Source: Lumbricus rubellus (lineage: Eukaryota; Annelida; Clitellata; Crassiclitellata; Lumbricidae). From it: a stretch of DNA of 64,000 nucleotides. This document shows positions 30,186 through 40,715 of the stretch, one piece after another. The stretch lies in assembly GCA_945859605.1 (NCBI GenBank), contig OX243828.1, positions 18,691,681 through 18,755,680 of the forward strand. The letters are read 5' to 3'. The position numbers and the translations under genes were made by a program. Positions within the stretch are counted from its first letter, which is position 1. The number at the start of each line of letters is the position of its first letter. Below the pieces are notes generated by a model. It was not told where the DNA came from, did no database searches, and saw nothing but the letters and a program-made list of their open reading frames with translations.

Positions 30186-32930
30186 TTATTCTTTATTTTG
30201 TTTAGTTTTCAGCGTGTAGTGCCCATAGGCTAGGGTATGGATCCCGTCGTCCATTATTACTCTTTTGTCGTCGTCGGCAGACAGAGCTATTTTATTTACT
30301 TCTTCGGTGTAAATTTCATGGCGATAGGATCGAATGACGTTCATCGCTCTCGACTGTTGTCTTTTCGTAAACACGCAGTCTTTGTAATCTGCGTGAGTGA
30401 TTGATTTCTTGACGACGTTCTTTTTCACACCTTTACATTTCTTGTAGTCTTCACCCGCCATCTTGTAAGAGTACAACTTGGATCGCAGCCCGACAAATTC
30501 TTCAATCTGTTTTCCCGCGGCCTCGTCTTTGAACATACCAACCACTTTTTTATTTACACCCGTTTCTATGCCGGATGGGTGATCGCTCGGATAGTCTGAA
30601 GTATCGAACATACTTTGGACGTCGCGGGAAATATCTTTGTAGAAGTCTTCCGTTTTAATTTCATACGCCAAAGAATCGGTATCGGTGAATAATAGCTTGG
30701 CCCTATCTCCGTACTTGGCCTTGATGTAATTATAATGAAAATCATACATGAGCGTCTTACTGACGTCTAATATACACATCCCCAGATATATCGGCTTGTT
30801 GTAAAACAACTTGGTCTTTTTCATGTGAACGGCGATGAGGTTTTCGTCGAAAATAGTTCGTCTGTCGTAATTAGTTTTCGCGACTAGCTTGATAGCTTCC
30901 TTCTCATCACTCACCAATCGTATGTCAACTCGATTCTCGATAGCCTCCATTGTTTTACCGAAAACGCTATTATTCATCAGCTTGAAAAAGTCTTTCTCAA
31001 AATCATTCGTAGCTTTCGTTCTCAGGTTGGTATTCAGATCGATATACTTTTTCAGCCAGGCACTTTCCACGAATTTTATTCCCCGATGTATTTTTACGAT
31101 TTTCAATCCGAGACGTTCGTACAATTTTAAATTTCCGTAATGAACGACGTACTTCTTTTTATCGTTCAAGTTTGGAATTAGTTTTGCGACATTCGATCCC
31201 GCGGGTTTTACACTCTCTGGAGCTAGAGGATAATCATTATGCAGGTCGTGCAATTCCTTTGGATATTCTAAGTCGACTTCTAACACACATCCCACCCCAT
31301 CTCGTTCAGTAATGTTTTTCCAATCATTCAATTCGTCATCGTTCATCCATTCAAACCCATGAGTTGGTAACGGTTTGCTCATCGCCCATCCGTACAAGTT
31401 GTTCGCGTCCAAGTATGGAATGAATACTGAATGTTGGGTGGGATTGAAAGCTTCTCCCATGTACTCGTTGTTCGCTTTCGCGTATCGATGTGAAATCGTG
31501 CTGACGCCTCCTCGTATTCCCTGCTTGATCATCAGCAACATATTGTAGTCACTCAACAACTCCAACTCTACACCAGTCGTCTTTAACGCCGCGTCCCAAG
31601 AAAGTCCAGGCGAAGTATAATACCACGCGGGATCTAGGTTGTAGTGCTTCATACAGGCATCTCTAAAGTTTTCAAAGACATCCGCTAATAATAGAACATC
31701 CGATAAATTGTACAAGTCGTGATATTGGCGTAATGTTTTGCATTCAAATTTGTCCCATACCGTTTTCGCGTGCGCGTAATCTTTTTCACTAATGCCCGAA
31801 TCGGTTAGTTTTGAATAGAAGGCATGTTTCGATGGCAACTCGGTTTCGTTTAATCTTTCAACACCGTCGACGTAATCATACGGGTAAACACCTTTTCTAA
31901 GTAAAAGATCCAGCTTCTCACCTTCAAAAAATTTCCCTAAATTCTTGCACTGATCTTTCTGAAGATTTTTCGATAACGCGTCGAGACTCTGAGGCATGAA
32001 TCTAATACTATCGATGAAACGTAATTCGCGCTTGACTTCTCTCTCTTTTCCATCTGCATCTACAAACTTATCGACGACGACCTCTCTGCTGAATGAGATA
32101 TACTTTTCTTCGTTGCAGGGAATGCATTTGATTTTCTCGCCGTGTTCACCTCGTAATTTCTTGATAAATAAATGGCTGTCATAACCGGTCAAATTGTGAA
32201 ATATGACAGGGAAGAACTTGGGGACTTTGTATTTCAGATTACAAAGGTTGTGAGCGGCACCTCTAAATTTTCCAGTCAAATGACAGTGATCTCGAACTCG
32301 ATCTTCACGCAACTCTCCTCCACAAATATGGCAGTTGACAGACTCATCATAACATTTCTGTTCAGTTTTGCCGAATATCATCTTCTTAGGGAATTTGAAC
32401 TCGTTGTATATTCGTTTTACATTTTCTTCGATAGAGTCTATGAATAACTGGGCAACATCATCGTCTTCGTTTTCAGCTGTAAAACGCACAGGCTCTTGGG
32501 AATAAACTTCATCGTCGAAGCATTTCAAGTGATAACAAAACGAGCTGGGCGTATGTTTTTGATACTTGTTGGTGTAAGACGTGCTAGGAACGGGTTGGCA
32601 TGTACCGATGGGTTTGATGAACGATTCAAAGTCGGCAAAGTACACAAACGGCACACGCATCTTCCGATAATAATGTGTAAAACTTAGCATAGTCCCAGGT
32701 TCCGGAAGTTCTATTCGTTGGGCGTCCTGCTGTGAACAGTACTCAGTATGTTTGTGAAGCGATTCGACTTTTCTAAAACCGATTAAACATCTTCTGCAAT
32801 AGTGCATTGAATTATGGGATTTTTCTGTTCGTAGTGCCAGCAATCTGTTAAAATTCTTGATCCAGCAATAATGCTTCTTTTCTTCATCAGAAATGAGTAA
32901 TAGATCCACGCACCTATCATTCTCATGCTT
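30186..32930 (-). pseudogene. POLB: Protein-primed DNA polymerase B, distal part (exonuclease and polymerase domains)
   Basis: About 914 codons downstream of an in-frame TAA. The largest open part begins at GTG 32909; residue numbers are counted from there. A zinc-finger-like CRRCLIGF...HTEYC lies at 38-58. Exonuclease motifs are ADFES (92-97), HNLTGYDSH (238-246) and YNLSDVLLLADVF (from 400). An endonuclease-VII-like Cys/His cluster (CHICGG...DHCHLTGKFRG) is at 193-223. Polymerase motifs are DANNLYGWAM (A, 501-510), KLMNNSVFGK (B, 643-652), FTDTDSL (C, 741-747) and KLYSYK (KxY, 811-816). All catalytic residues look intact. The N-terminal part of the same gene lies at 32931-34040 in the same frame. 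Confidence 0.9.
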
Positions 32931-34040
32931 TTATATATATAGTGGGAATACATTCACTTCTTTCTCGTAACCAAAAACATTAACACTAATATTATTATTT
33001 CGCTCAAACTTACTCAGCACATTAGCATCCGCTGCTACTGGGAATTCGATACCAGACCAATTGAGTTCCTCAGACTGTCTAATTAATTCTTTCGTAATTC
33101 TTTCTGTATTTTTGTCAACTGGGTTTACAGCTCTCGTTACGCACCACTTGAAGCATTCATCGTCTTCGTTCTTCATATTAATAATAGCCTTTTTATTCGC
33201 TAAATAATCTGGAAGTGGAATATAAGAACTACCTTTCAATGGTTTATATGTCACTGTATCGATATCCAACTTCAAAACGGTTTTGAATCTCCAATTACTC
33301 CCCCGCATCTGAAAACTTGCCATGCTCTCCTTAATTTTATCCGCTGCGTTGGTATATATTTCCCTCACATCCGTTGCTTCTAAAATAATATCACTCTTTG
33401 ATTTGAAATTAGGCTCAGCCGTTACTACTTCGCCGGTTTTCATATCTACTTTCTCCATTACGCACATGAGATCGAATTGAACTTTTACCCCGCGATTTTT
33501 CCCTAGCAGCCTAACTACCTGCGGTCTTACAGCCTTGAGAAAAGTTGCAACATCGATCCCGTTGTCGCCATCGATCGTGTATCTTTTTGTAAACCCTTTG
33601 ATAGCCGTCGCAGTCTCTCGAAGTTTGAACCTATGAATGGGCGGTTTTATTTGAGGGGGTAACTCACTAATCTCGCGAGTCAGCCAATCCGAAAAAAATA
33701 TTTTATTTTTCCCCGTGTTCAAAAATTTCCAAGTATTAGACAAGAATGCCGTAAGTTCCGCTTTTGCTAATCTCGAGTATCCTCGCACACCTCTCTTTTT
33801 TGCAATTTCTCGCAATTCTCGCACAGTGGCGGGAGTATGCGCTGGTGTTTTGTTGACCTGAGCCCGGGCGCCTAGTCGATCTCCCTGCGATATGAACGCT
33901 ATGAGTTCCGCTTTTCGCAAACTCGAGTATCCTCTTTGTCCTCTCTGTTTAGGAATTTGTCGTAATTCTTTCAGATTATACGATGAGTAGTCCATTTTAT
34001 ATTGGAATATCTTGTCTTTAGGCCGAGCTGTATATTCCAT
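32931..34040 (-). pseudogene. POLB: Protein-primed DNA polymerase B, N-terminal part with SAP-like motifs
   Basis: 369 codons ending in TAA at 32931-32933, in the same frame as the distal part, so a single stop divides one gene of about 1,284 codons. The region contains two SAP/LEM-like helical motifs (NLKELRQIPKQRGQRGYSSL near residue 21 and TVRELREIAKKRGVRGYSRL near residue 72), then a conserved Polinton polymerase N-terminal region ending with FKWCVTRAVNPVDKN, ELNWSGIEFPV and ISVNVFGYEKEVNVFP. The stop falls in an alternating TA run. A second possible start, ATG 33995, has the same 25-bp context as the left-end SAP gene. Stop readthrough, a two-protein arrangement or simple inactivation are all possible. 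Confidence 0.88.
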
Positions 34041-34165
34041 TTTTCAGTTATTTTACATACACAAGAGAAAAAAATAATAATATTCGATTGATCCAAAGAC
34101 GATTATAAACCAACGGTGTAAAATCGTTTGCGATATTGTAATCCCATATCTACGTCGTAGTCCGC
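34041..34165. other. Gene-free spacer right of the polymerase
   Basis: AT-rich spacer between the polymerase start and the right SAP-motif gene. The TCTCTGGCGTATGTAAAA leader of the SAP gene resembles the text just upstream of the polymerase ATG at 34040. Confidence 0.4.
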
Positions 34166-34414
34166 TCACGCCCTTGCATCACACGGGGGTGGGTTGCCAT
34201 TGCGCCGACGACGAACGACGATGGTCTCGCATGGCCCTTGTTGTCGATCCGGCCGTGGATTCTTGCATGGGCATTCATCGTCGTAGCATTCGCGGATGTG
34301 GGCGTCAATTTTAGCAATGAACGCCGCTTTCCACCGTCTTGTAAAATATCCATCCCGGCCGCTCGGCTCGGCGATTTTTCGTAATTCTGTAACAGTTTTC
34401 TTCGGGTAGTCCAT
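34166..34414 (-). CDS. SAP-motif small basic protein, right-end copy
   Basis: 82 residues from ATG 34414. TVTELRKIAEPSGRDGYFTR plus WKAAFIAKI resembles the SAP-like motifs at the polymerase N-terminus, and a Cys/Arg-rich tail follows (ECYDDECPCK, VVRRRRNG, CDARA). SAP motifs bind DNA; binding near the element ends would suit its position next to the terminal repeat, but this is inference. The left-end paralogue (19670-19987) is inverted and has an early stop. Confidence 0.55.
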   Translation of the reverse strand: MDYPKKTVTELRKIAEPSGRDGYFTRRWKAAFIAKIDAHIRECYDDECPCKNPRPDRQQGPCETIVVRRRRNGNPPPCDARA

Positions 34415-34472
34415 TTTACATACGCCAGAGAAAATATTTTTACGCCGGAGATTTTTTTTTACACCAGACGTC

Positions 34473-34663
34473 GAATTTGAAAAAGTAAGGCTAGTATTGG
34501 CTGAACTGCGCGGACACTCAATTTTTAAGGCTGTATAGGTCAAATGGACGAAACTGAAGGCTGTACTGGTCAAATGGGCGAAGGTCAAGGCTGTACTGGT
34601 CGAATTGGCGAAAGTCAAGGCTGTACTGGTCGAATGAGTCAGCCGCCTTATTGGGCCTCTACT
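34473..34663 (-). repeat. Polinton right terminal inverted repeat
   Basis: Exact inverted copy of 19434-19624. The target duplication AAGCGG follows at once. Confidence 0.97.
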
Positions 34664-34669
34664 AAGCGG

Positions 34670-35680
34670 AAAGGTAAATGTGTGTGCATTGTGCAAAAAA
34701 TGTGTTCTAGCCTCTGGCTAAGCGGCTGATATTCAAGGCCCACGTATATCGCGTGCCTTCTCTCTTTCGTGGTGGATGATGCAGCGAGAAAAGACCGTTA
34801 CGGAAATTGTTGACACTATGACATTCTTTCACTCATTCATTCCTTCTGGAATTTAAACATCGCCCATTATTCGGACCAAACCAGAGGAGCTAAACATTTC
34901 GACAGACATAACTGTCTATTCTATTTAATTTGTGATAATAATAATCAGAAATATTTTGATGGATACATCACACATGTGAAACTTATCAACATTCCTTCGC
35001 AAAAACCGTTAGGATTGTGTAAGTGGTTGATTCTCTTTTGGAGACGCTGTGTTATAAAATGGATGATTGATTATTATTGTCACCCTCCTCCTTGGTTCAG
35101 TCATGGAACTGGCGCCACCAGAATGCCTTGACTGAGTCGGTGATATTTATGCCTATCCATCGTTTCAGGAAAGACTTCCTATCTCGCCATTTTTATCAGC
35201 ATAATTATCAGCATAGTACTGAAGCCTATTATCAGCATTGTAAGTCATATTCTTTTATCTTGCCCAACGTTACCTACGCAACCTATTAATCCTATAATTA
35301 ATAAGCCTATTATAGGTCTGTCTCATCCTGACTCACCTGTACTGATTGCCTTATAACTTCACATGGCTCATACCTTAGATTACATTTCATTGTTTTTCTT
35401 ATCACGTGACCTGATGATTTCATTTTCTAATATTTCTCAAGTTTAGTGTATAACCTTCTCTTCCATTTCCTGTTTGTGTTTGTTGAACTTTGTTAAGATA
35501 TCATGCTTCCATTCTTTTTCCTGCCTTACGGTGTCCAACGTAGCACGGTAGCCGATTCGTCAGAGTTCATGCATTACAATGTAGAAATCAATCTCTCCTG
35601 ATGATCAATAACTTCACTAACATTATAATCGCCTAAACTGCCCTAAAGCCATCGATTAATGGTTGTTTGGTTGTATGTGC
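34670..35680. other. Intergenic DNA, no gene seen
   Basis: AT-rich host DNA right of the Polinton. No open frame with recognisable content and no clear repeat. Confidence 0.5.
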
Positions 35681-35683
35681 ACT

Positions 35684-35890
35684 TGCTATAGCGCCCCTTC
35701 AATCTCACTACTCAGAATCGCTCCCGGCAACAGCGCAGACACTGCATCGAAGTTTCACGTCGAAGCGCTGAGCAATTGAAAGTGGAGGACTTGCCAAAGG
35801 TCTCTACCCGGCGACTTGAGGTGGATTCGAACCTGCAACCCTACCGTTGCAAGACGACGACCATACCCACTAGACCACAGCGCCCATTAT
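35684..35890 (-). mobile_element. tRNA-derived SINE, near full length
   Basis: On the minus strand the element begins with a tRNA-like head: box A region TGGTCTAGTGGGTATGG and box B GGTTCGAATCC (complement at 35824-35834). After a body of about 130 bp it ends with the GCGCTATAG tail at about 35690. The tail matches many truncated fragments in the window. Confidence 0.75.
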
Positions 35891-36267
35891 GGCTTTGTCA
35901 ACATGTATATTGGCGCTTAATAAATTCTTAATAATGATGATAATAATAATATAATCTTATATAAATAAAAATGTAACGGCGTTCGCACCGTTGCAAACTT
36001 AGGCGAACAGGATCTCCCAAAGTAACGGGGCGATTCTTTTCAAAATCTCACCAAAACGTTCCATTCAAATACGTGCGTGTTCTTTGAATGTTTTTTTTTG
36101 CTTAAAAAACCGCAATCTTTAAAAAAAATAATATTTGATCAAATTCGAAGGCTATTTCTGTGCAATTTCCACGTCGCCGCTAATCAACACTGACAAGACG
36201 AAACATTCAATGAGGTTGCGTGCCGTGACGTCATAAATAATTTTCGTTAACTCAAAAGCGGCCTTTC

Positions 36268-36422
36268 ATGCTCCCTTGGGAGGGGAGAGGGAGGGGAGGG
36301 GAGGGGGAGGGGAGGGGAGGGGGGGGAGGGGGGGGGAGGGGGGGGGGGGGGGGGTGGGGGGGAGGGGGAGGGGGAGGGGGAGGGAGGAGGGGGAGGGGGA
36401 GGGGGGAGGGGGAGGGGGAGGG

Positions 36423-36515
<93 letters not shown>

Positions 36516-36516
36516 G
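36268..36516. repeat. Poly-G tract with GGGGGA units
   Basis: About 250 bp almost purely G on the plus strand, from GGGGAGGG units to uninterrupted G runs of several tens of bases. Frames give poly-Gly or poly-Pro and are not genes. It is strongly G-quadruplex-forming and prone to assembly error. Confidence 0.95.
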
Positions 36517-37064
36517 GGATGGTTGAATGCTCTTTTCAGCCACAGCAACGCGTGGCCGGGTTCAGTTAGCCCTTCCAGCGACTTCGCGAGGTCAAAATGG
36601 CTCAACAGATGAAATATCGAGATAGAGATTGCAAGAAGCGCATACGATAGAAACGACGAAGCGAGGAATGTTTTATCTCTATCGAGTCACAGATTCCGAT
36701 TAATCCATTTCTATTCGCTTGAACTGTTTTGAATCAGTGCGATTGTCAGTTGACTTCTGAACTGTTTTGAATCAGTGCGATTGTCAGTTAACTTCTGACC
36801 CGCAGCGGAAGTCGTCTGCTGAACAGATATCAACACCGAACACCAGATGGCGTGTCGACCAATTATCAACGAGCACATCTATCTACATTCTACATTCTAC
36901 CAAGTTGAATTAAAATTCGTTGAATGCTGATTAAAATTAACTCATCTGGTGTCGTGTAGAAAGAAATGGCATTTAATCTGATATCAATTTAATAACTTCT
37001 ATGGCGCAGTTATCATAATATCAGGGGCATACACTCAGACACACACAGCCACACAAACACACAC

Positions 37065-37065
<1 letters not shown>

Positions 37066-37114
<49 letters not shown>
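37066..37114. repeat. (TA)n microsatellite
   Basis: About 23 TA units after a CA-rich leader. Confidence 0.9.
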
Positions 37115-37117
<3 letters not shown>

Positions 37118-37842
37118 GCTGTACTTATTAACACTTTTGCTACGAATACGAATAATTGTGCGTTTGCAAGTGGAGTAATAAAGAAAATACTTACTTACTT
37201 ACTTACTTAATTGGTTGCACTATTCGGCCCAATAGGAGTATGAAAAATGGGCGATGGCAGAGAAAGGTGCTAGTGGAGACTATGCACATGCAAGTGTAGG
37301 CTGTTTTTAAACTGGGTAGCATAAAACTTTTCACACAGAAGATGGATTTCAAATTGATCATAATTCCTCTTTTCGTTACGTCGCTTTAAACTCTTGGGAA
37401 ACGTGTAGGCCTAAACAGTTGCATCAGGATGCCTTCCCTCTGCCTTAGCTCAACATAAATATAAAAAAATAAACATTGGTTCTATGTAACGACTTTTCCG
37501 TCGGACAATGTTTCAGATAACTACTTACACCGAGTTAATTTCGGTTTTTTTTCTTCAAGTAATTTCTCCTTCACAGCTGCAAGCATGATACGTCAGACTG
37601 CATGTTTATCATTTGGTTAATGAACGTTCGAATGTTTATGCATGAGTGTTGCAGACTGTTTTGTTTTCAAGGTGAATCAATTATATTATTGCATCTGGTA
37701 CCATTCGTAGACGAGCTCCCCCCTTGCTACACGAGTCAGAGTAGTTACCAAAGTAATTACAAAAGTAATTGACTATTGCTTTTTCTAGAACAGGCCGAAC
37801 GCCACTAATTTAACTTGTTCAGAAGTAGTTTCTGATAGGTAA

Positions 37843-38046
37843 ACCAGGACGTTTTTAAAAGAAATTTTATAACTGCACAATTCATCCTTTCTTTCCCTCC
37901 CATCCTTCATGGTATAGGTCTATTACTCCCGATTGGAGGACCTTCGTTATACTATTTTTAACTGCACAGACGTGCATCTACAACTGCACAAATCCATTCA
38001 GAACTGCACATTTAGTGTAAAACTGTAAGCTAAAAAAAAAACCGAG
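37843..38046. mobile_element. hAT-like MITE (TGCAGTTGTA family), diverged copy
   Basis: Inverse-orientation copy of the element at 57659-57868, recognised by AACTGCACAA, GATTGGAGGACC and TTTTTAACTGCACAGA blocks. The ends are approximate; no target duplication was found. Confidence 0.55.
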
Positions 38047-38281
38047 GTAAGCTATTTTATTGCTGTCAGCGCATATTAATGCATGCGCATTGCGCAGGTA
38101 GCTAGGCTACAGAAATTAGCCTGATATATAACATAATTATGTGTATATGCATAGGCCTATAATACTGCCGTAAAAAAGACAATATCAAGCTTAAACATAA
38201 TACTATAAATTATTCATGTATTTATGCCTATGTGTGTATGTTTTATATGTTATTTGTGGATGTGTGCACTCAGCACATACA

Positions 38282-38330
38282 CATTCATTCATTCATACAT
38301 TCATTCTATGAATTTATGTAGCTCCCGCAA
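38282..38330 (-). repeat. SINE tail fragment
   Basis: CATTCATTCATTCATA followed by ATGAATTTATGTAGCTCC, a short remnant of the SINE tail. Confidence 0.4.
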
Positions 38331-38691
38331 AAAATATACCCCCCACCACTGCAAAGAGGAAGCGGAGGAGGTTAAAAGGCGTTAAACTTTTATAATTAGT
38401 TTTTCCAATGCTTATAATGTCGTTATCCTATGGCTGACGTCGCCCTCCTCCGTAATCCATGCTTTGGACTGGCTCCACTTGGGAACGGCATGGACGGAAT
38501 TGACGTAGATCTACGGTTTCCTCTGACGTACATACACATCCGTTCAAAGAGGTTGGAACGGAAGGGGCGCTAAGTGCGATTGTTAGACCATTGTTTCCCC
38601 GCCATGAACAGATAGACACATATATATATACTTATATATTATATATTATATACATACAGGCAGACACACAGACGGACGGATGGATGGACAG

Positions 38692-39282
38692 ACAGACAGA
38701 CAGACATACATACATACATACATACATACATACATACATACATACATACATACATACATACATACATACATACATACATACATACATACATACATACATA
38801 CATACAAACATACATACATACATGCATACATACATACATACATACATACATACATACATACATACATACATACATACATACATACATACATACATACATA
38901 CATGCATACATACATACATACATACATACATACATACATGCATGCATACATACATGTATATACAATTATACAAACATACATGCATGCATGCATGCATACA
39001 TACATACATACATACATACATACATACATGTACATACATACATACATACATACATACATACATACATACATACATACATACATACATACATACATACATA
39101 CATACATACATACATACATACATACATACATACATACATACATACATACATACATACATACATACATACATACATACATGCAGGCATGCATGCAAACATA
39201 CATACATACATACACACATACACACACACATACATACATACATACATACATACATACATACATACATACATACATACATACA

Positions 39283-39313
<31 letters not shown>

Positions 39314-39424
39314 CATACATACATACATACATACATACATACATACATACATACATACATACATACATACATACATACATACATACATACATACATACAA
39401 TCATACATACATACATACATACAT
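38692..39424. repeat. (CATA)n microsatellite, about 730 bp
   Basis: Nearly pure CATA tetranucleotides with scattered CATG variants. It is bounded by CAGA-type text on both sides (38645-38692 and 39455-39660). Frames read YIHT/MYVC and are artefacts. Confidence 0.97.
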
Positions 39425-40139
39425 TATATTATATAAATGTACATACATGCATACAAGCAGGCAGACACACAGAGATACACAGACCGACAGACATGAAAAG
39501 AGATTGTCATGCAGACAGACATATAGAGTTACTAAAACACACAAAGAAATACACAGACAGACATGGGAACATACAGATTCATACGTAGGCCTACAAAAAC
39601 ACAGACAGGCCTCGAGATATGCAGACAGACAAACAGACACACACACACACAAACAAACAAACAAATACTGTTGGTGTTGTTGAGTGGCCGCTCTATACTG
39701 AAGGGTGTGGCGGAAAACCTGTTCTCGCTTAGTCCCAACCTGGGCTGCTAATCGCGGCCCCCCAGGCGTCGGTTCACCGACAAAGAGCACGTTCACCGAC
39801 AGAAAATTATCTCACTCGTCCTTCGAGGGGCAGACAGACAGCGATTGCCTCAGTCGGAGGAGCACAGAGACAGACAGGCAGACAAACAGACAGAGACAGA
39901 CAGACTGAGATTGCGCGGACGTCATAGACGCCTCGATTCGGGTCTACGTGTGAAAATCAACGTCTGATAATATAAGAGGCTTTCTGTGCCTCCCTCAATT
40001 CCTAGCACATCGGGAGTTTATAGAAGAGAGGAGCAATTCTGAGAAACAAGAGAAAGAATCAGCTGTGTTCATTTCATCCATGAAACTCCTCCCCCCTTCG
40101 GCTTCCCCTACCTTCCCCGTCTCATCTTTCTCCCTCCTC

Positions 40140-40680
40140 TTCAGTTTCTAATTCTTCTTCTTCTTCTCCTCCTCCTTCTCCTCCGTCTTACTTCCAATTT
40201 CCCTTCCTCTCCATCCTCTCCATCTTCTCCATCCTTTTTATCCTCTTCTTCGTCCTCTACCTCTTTTTCATTTTCCTCCTCCTACTTCTTCTTTAATTAA
40301 TCTTCTTATTCATATATGTTCTTTCTTCGTAATTTTCTGTCTTTCTTTCTTACAGTGTGTCTTTTTTCTCTCTATCTATCTTTCTTTTCTTTTTCTCTCT
40401 TCCTCTTATTATTTTCTTTCTTTTTTGCCTCCTCTGTGTTTTGCGCTTTCTACCCTCCACCCATGTATCCCTCCTTGTATTTATCCATCTATAGATCTTC
40501 CTCCATTCTTCCCTCCTCTGTACTTTTCCCTCCGTCCCTCCCTCATTTCTCCTAGCTCCTCCATCCTTCCTCTATCTGGTTTTCATCCCTCACATCTCTC
40601 TATTTTTCTGTTCGTCTGTCTTACTCTGCCTCTCACTACCTCTACCTCCGTCTCTGTCTCCGTCTGACAGTCAATCAGTG
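40140..40680. repeat. Polypyrimidine CT-rich tract
   Basis: TTCTTCTCCTCC-type text over about 500 bp, imperfect. No gene is supported. Confidence 0.8.
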
Positions 40681-40715
40681 AGTTAGTCTATCTATCTGTC
40701 GTTTGACTGTCTACA

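Larger units (their letters stand above)
19434..34663. mobile_element. Complete Maverick/Polinton (adintovirus-like endogenous virus)
   Basis: A 15,230-bp element with identical 191-bp terminal inverted repeats beginning AG and ending CT, and a perfect 6-bp target duplication AAGCGG (19428-19433 and 34664-34669); all are diagnostic of Polintons. It carries the standard gene set: DDE integrase with chromodomain, A32-type packaging ATPase, double-jelly-roll major capsid, penton, adenain-type protease and protein-primed polymerase B. Accessory genes are a PLA2-like protein, a dUTPase-fold protein, a fibre-like protein, zinc-ribbon and SAP-motif proteins. Three gene blocks run leftward, rightward, leftward. 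Identical terminal repeats argue for recent insertion. Stops in polymerase and protease and missing AUGs in penton and integrase suggest this copy cannot act alone. Confidence 0.97.

Noticed and set aside
38591..39796. Long frames (up to 302 codons) of YIHT or MYVC repeats
   Set aside because: Pure CATA microsatellite read in all frames; no coding signal.
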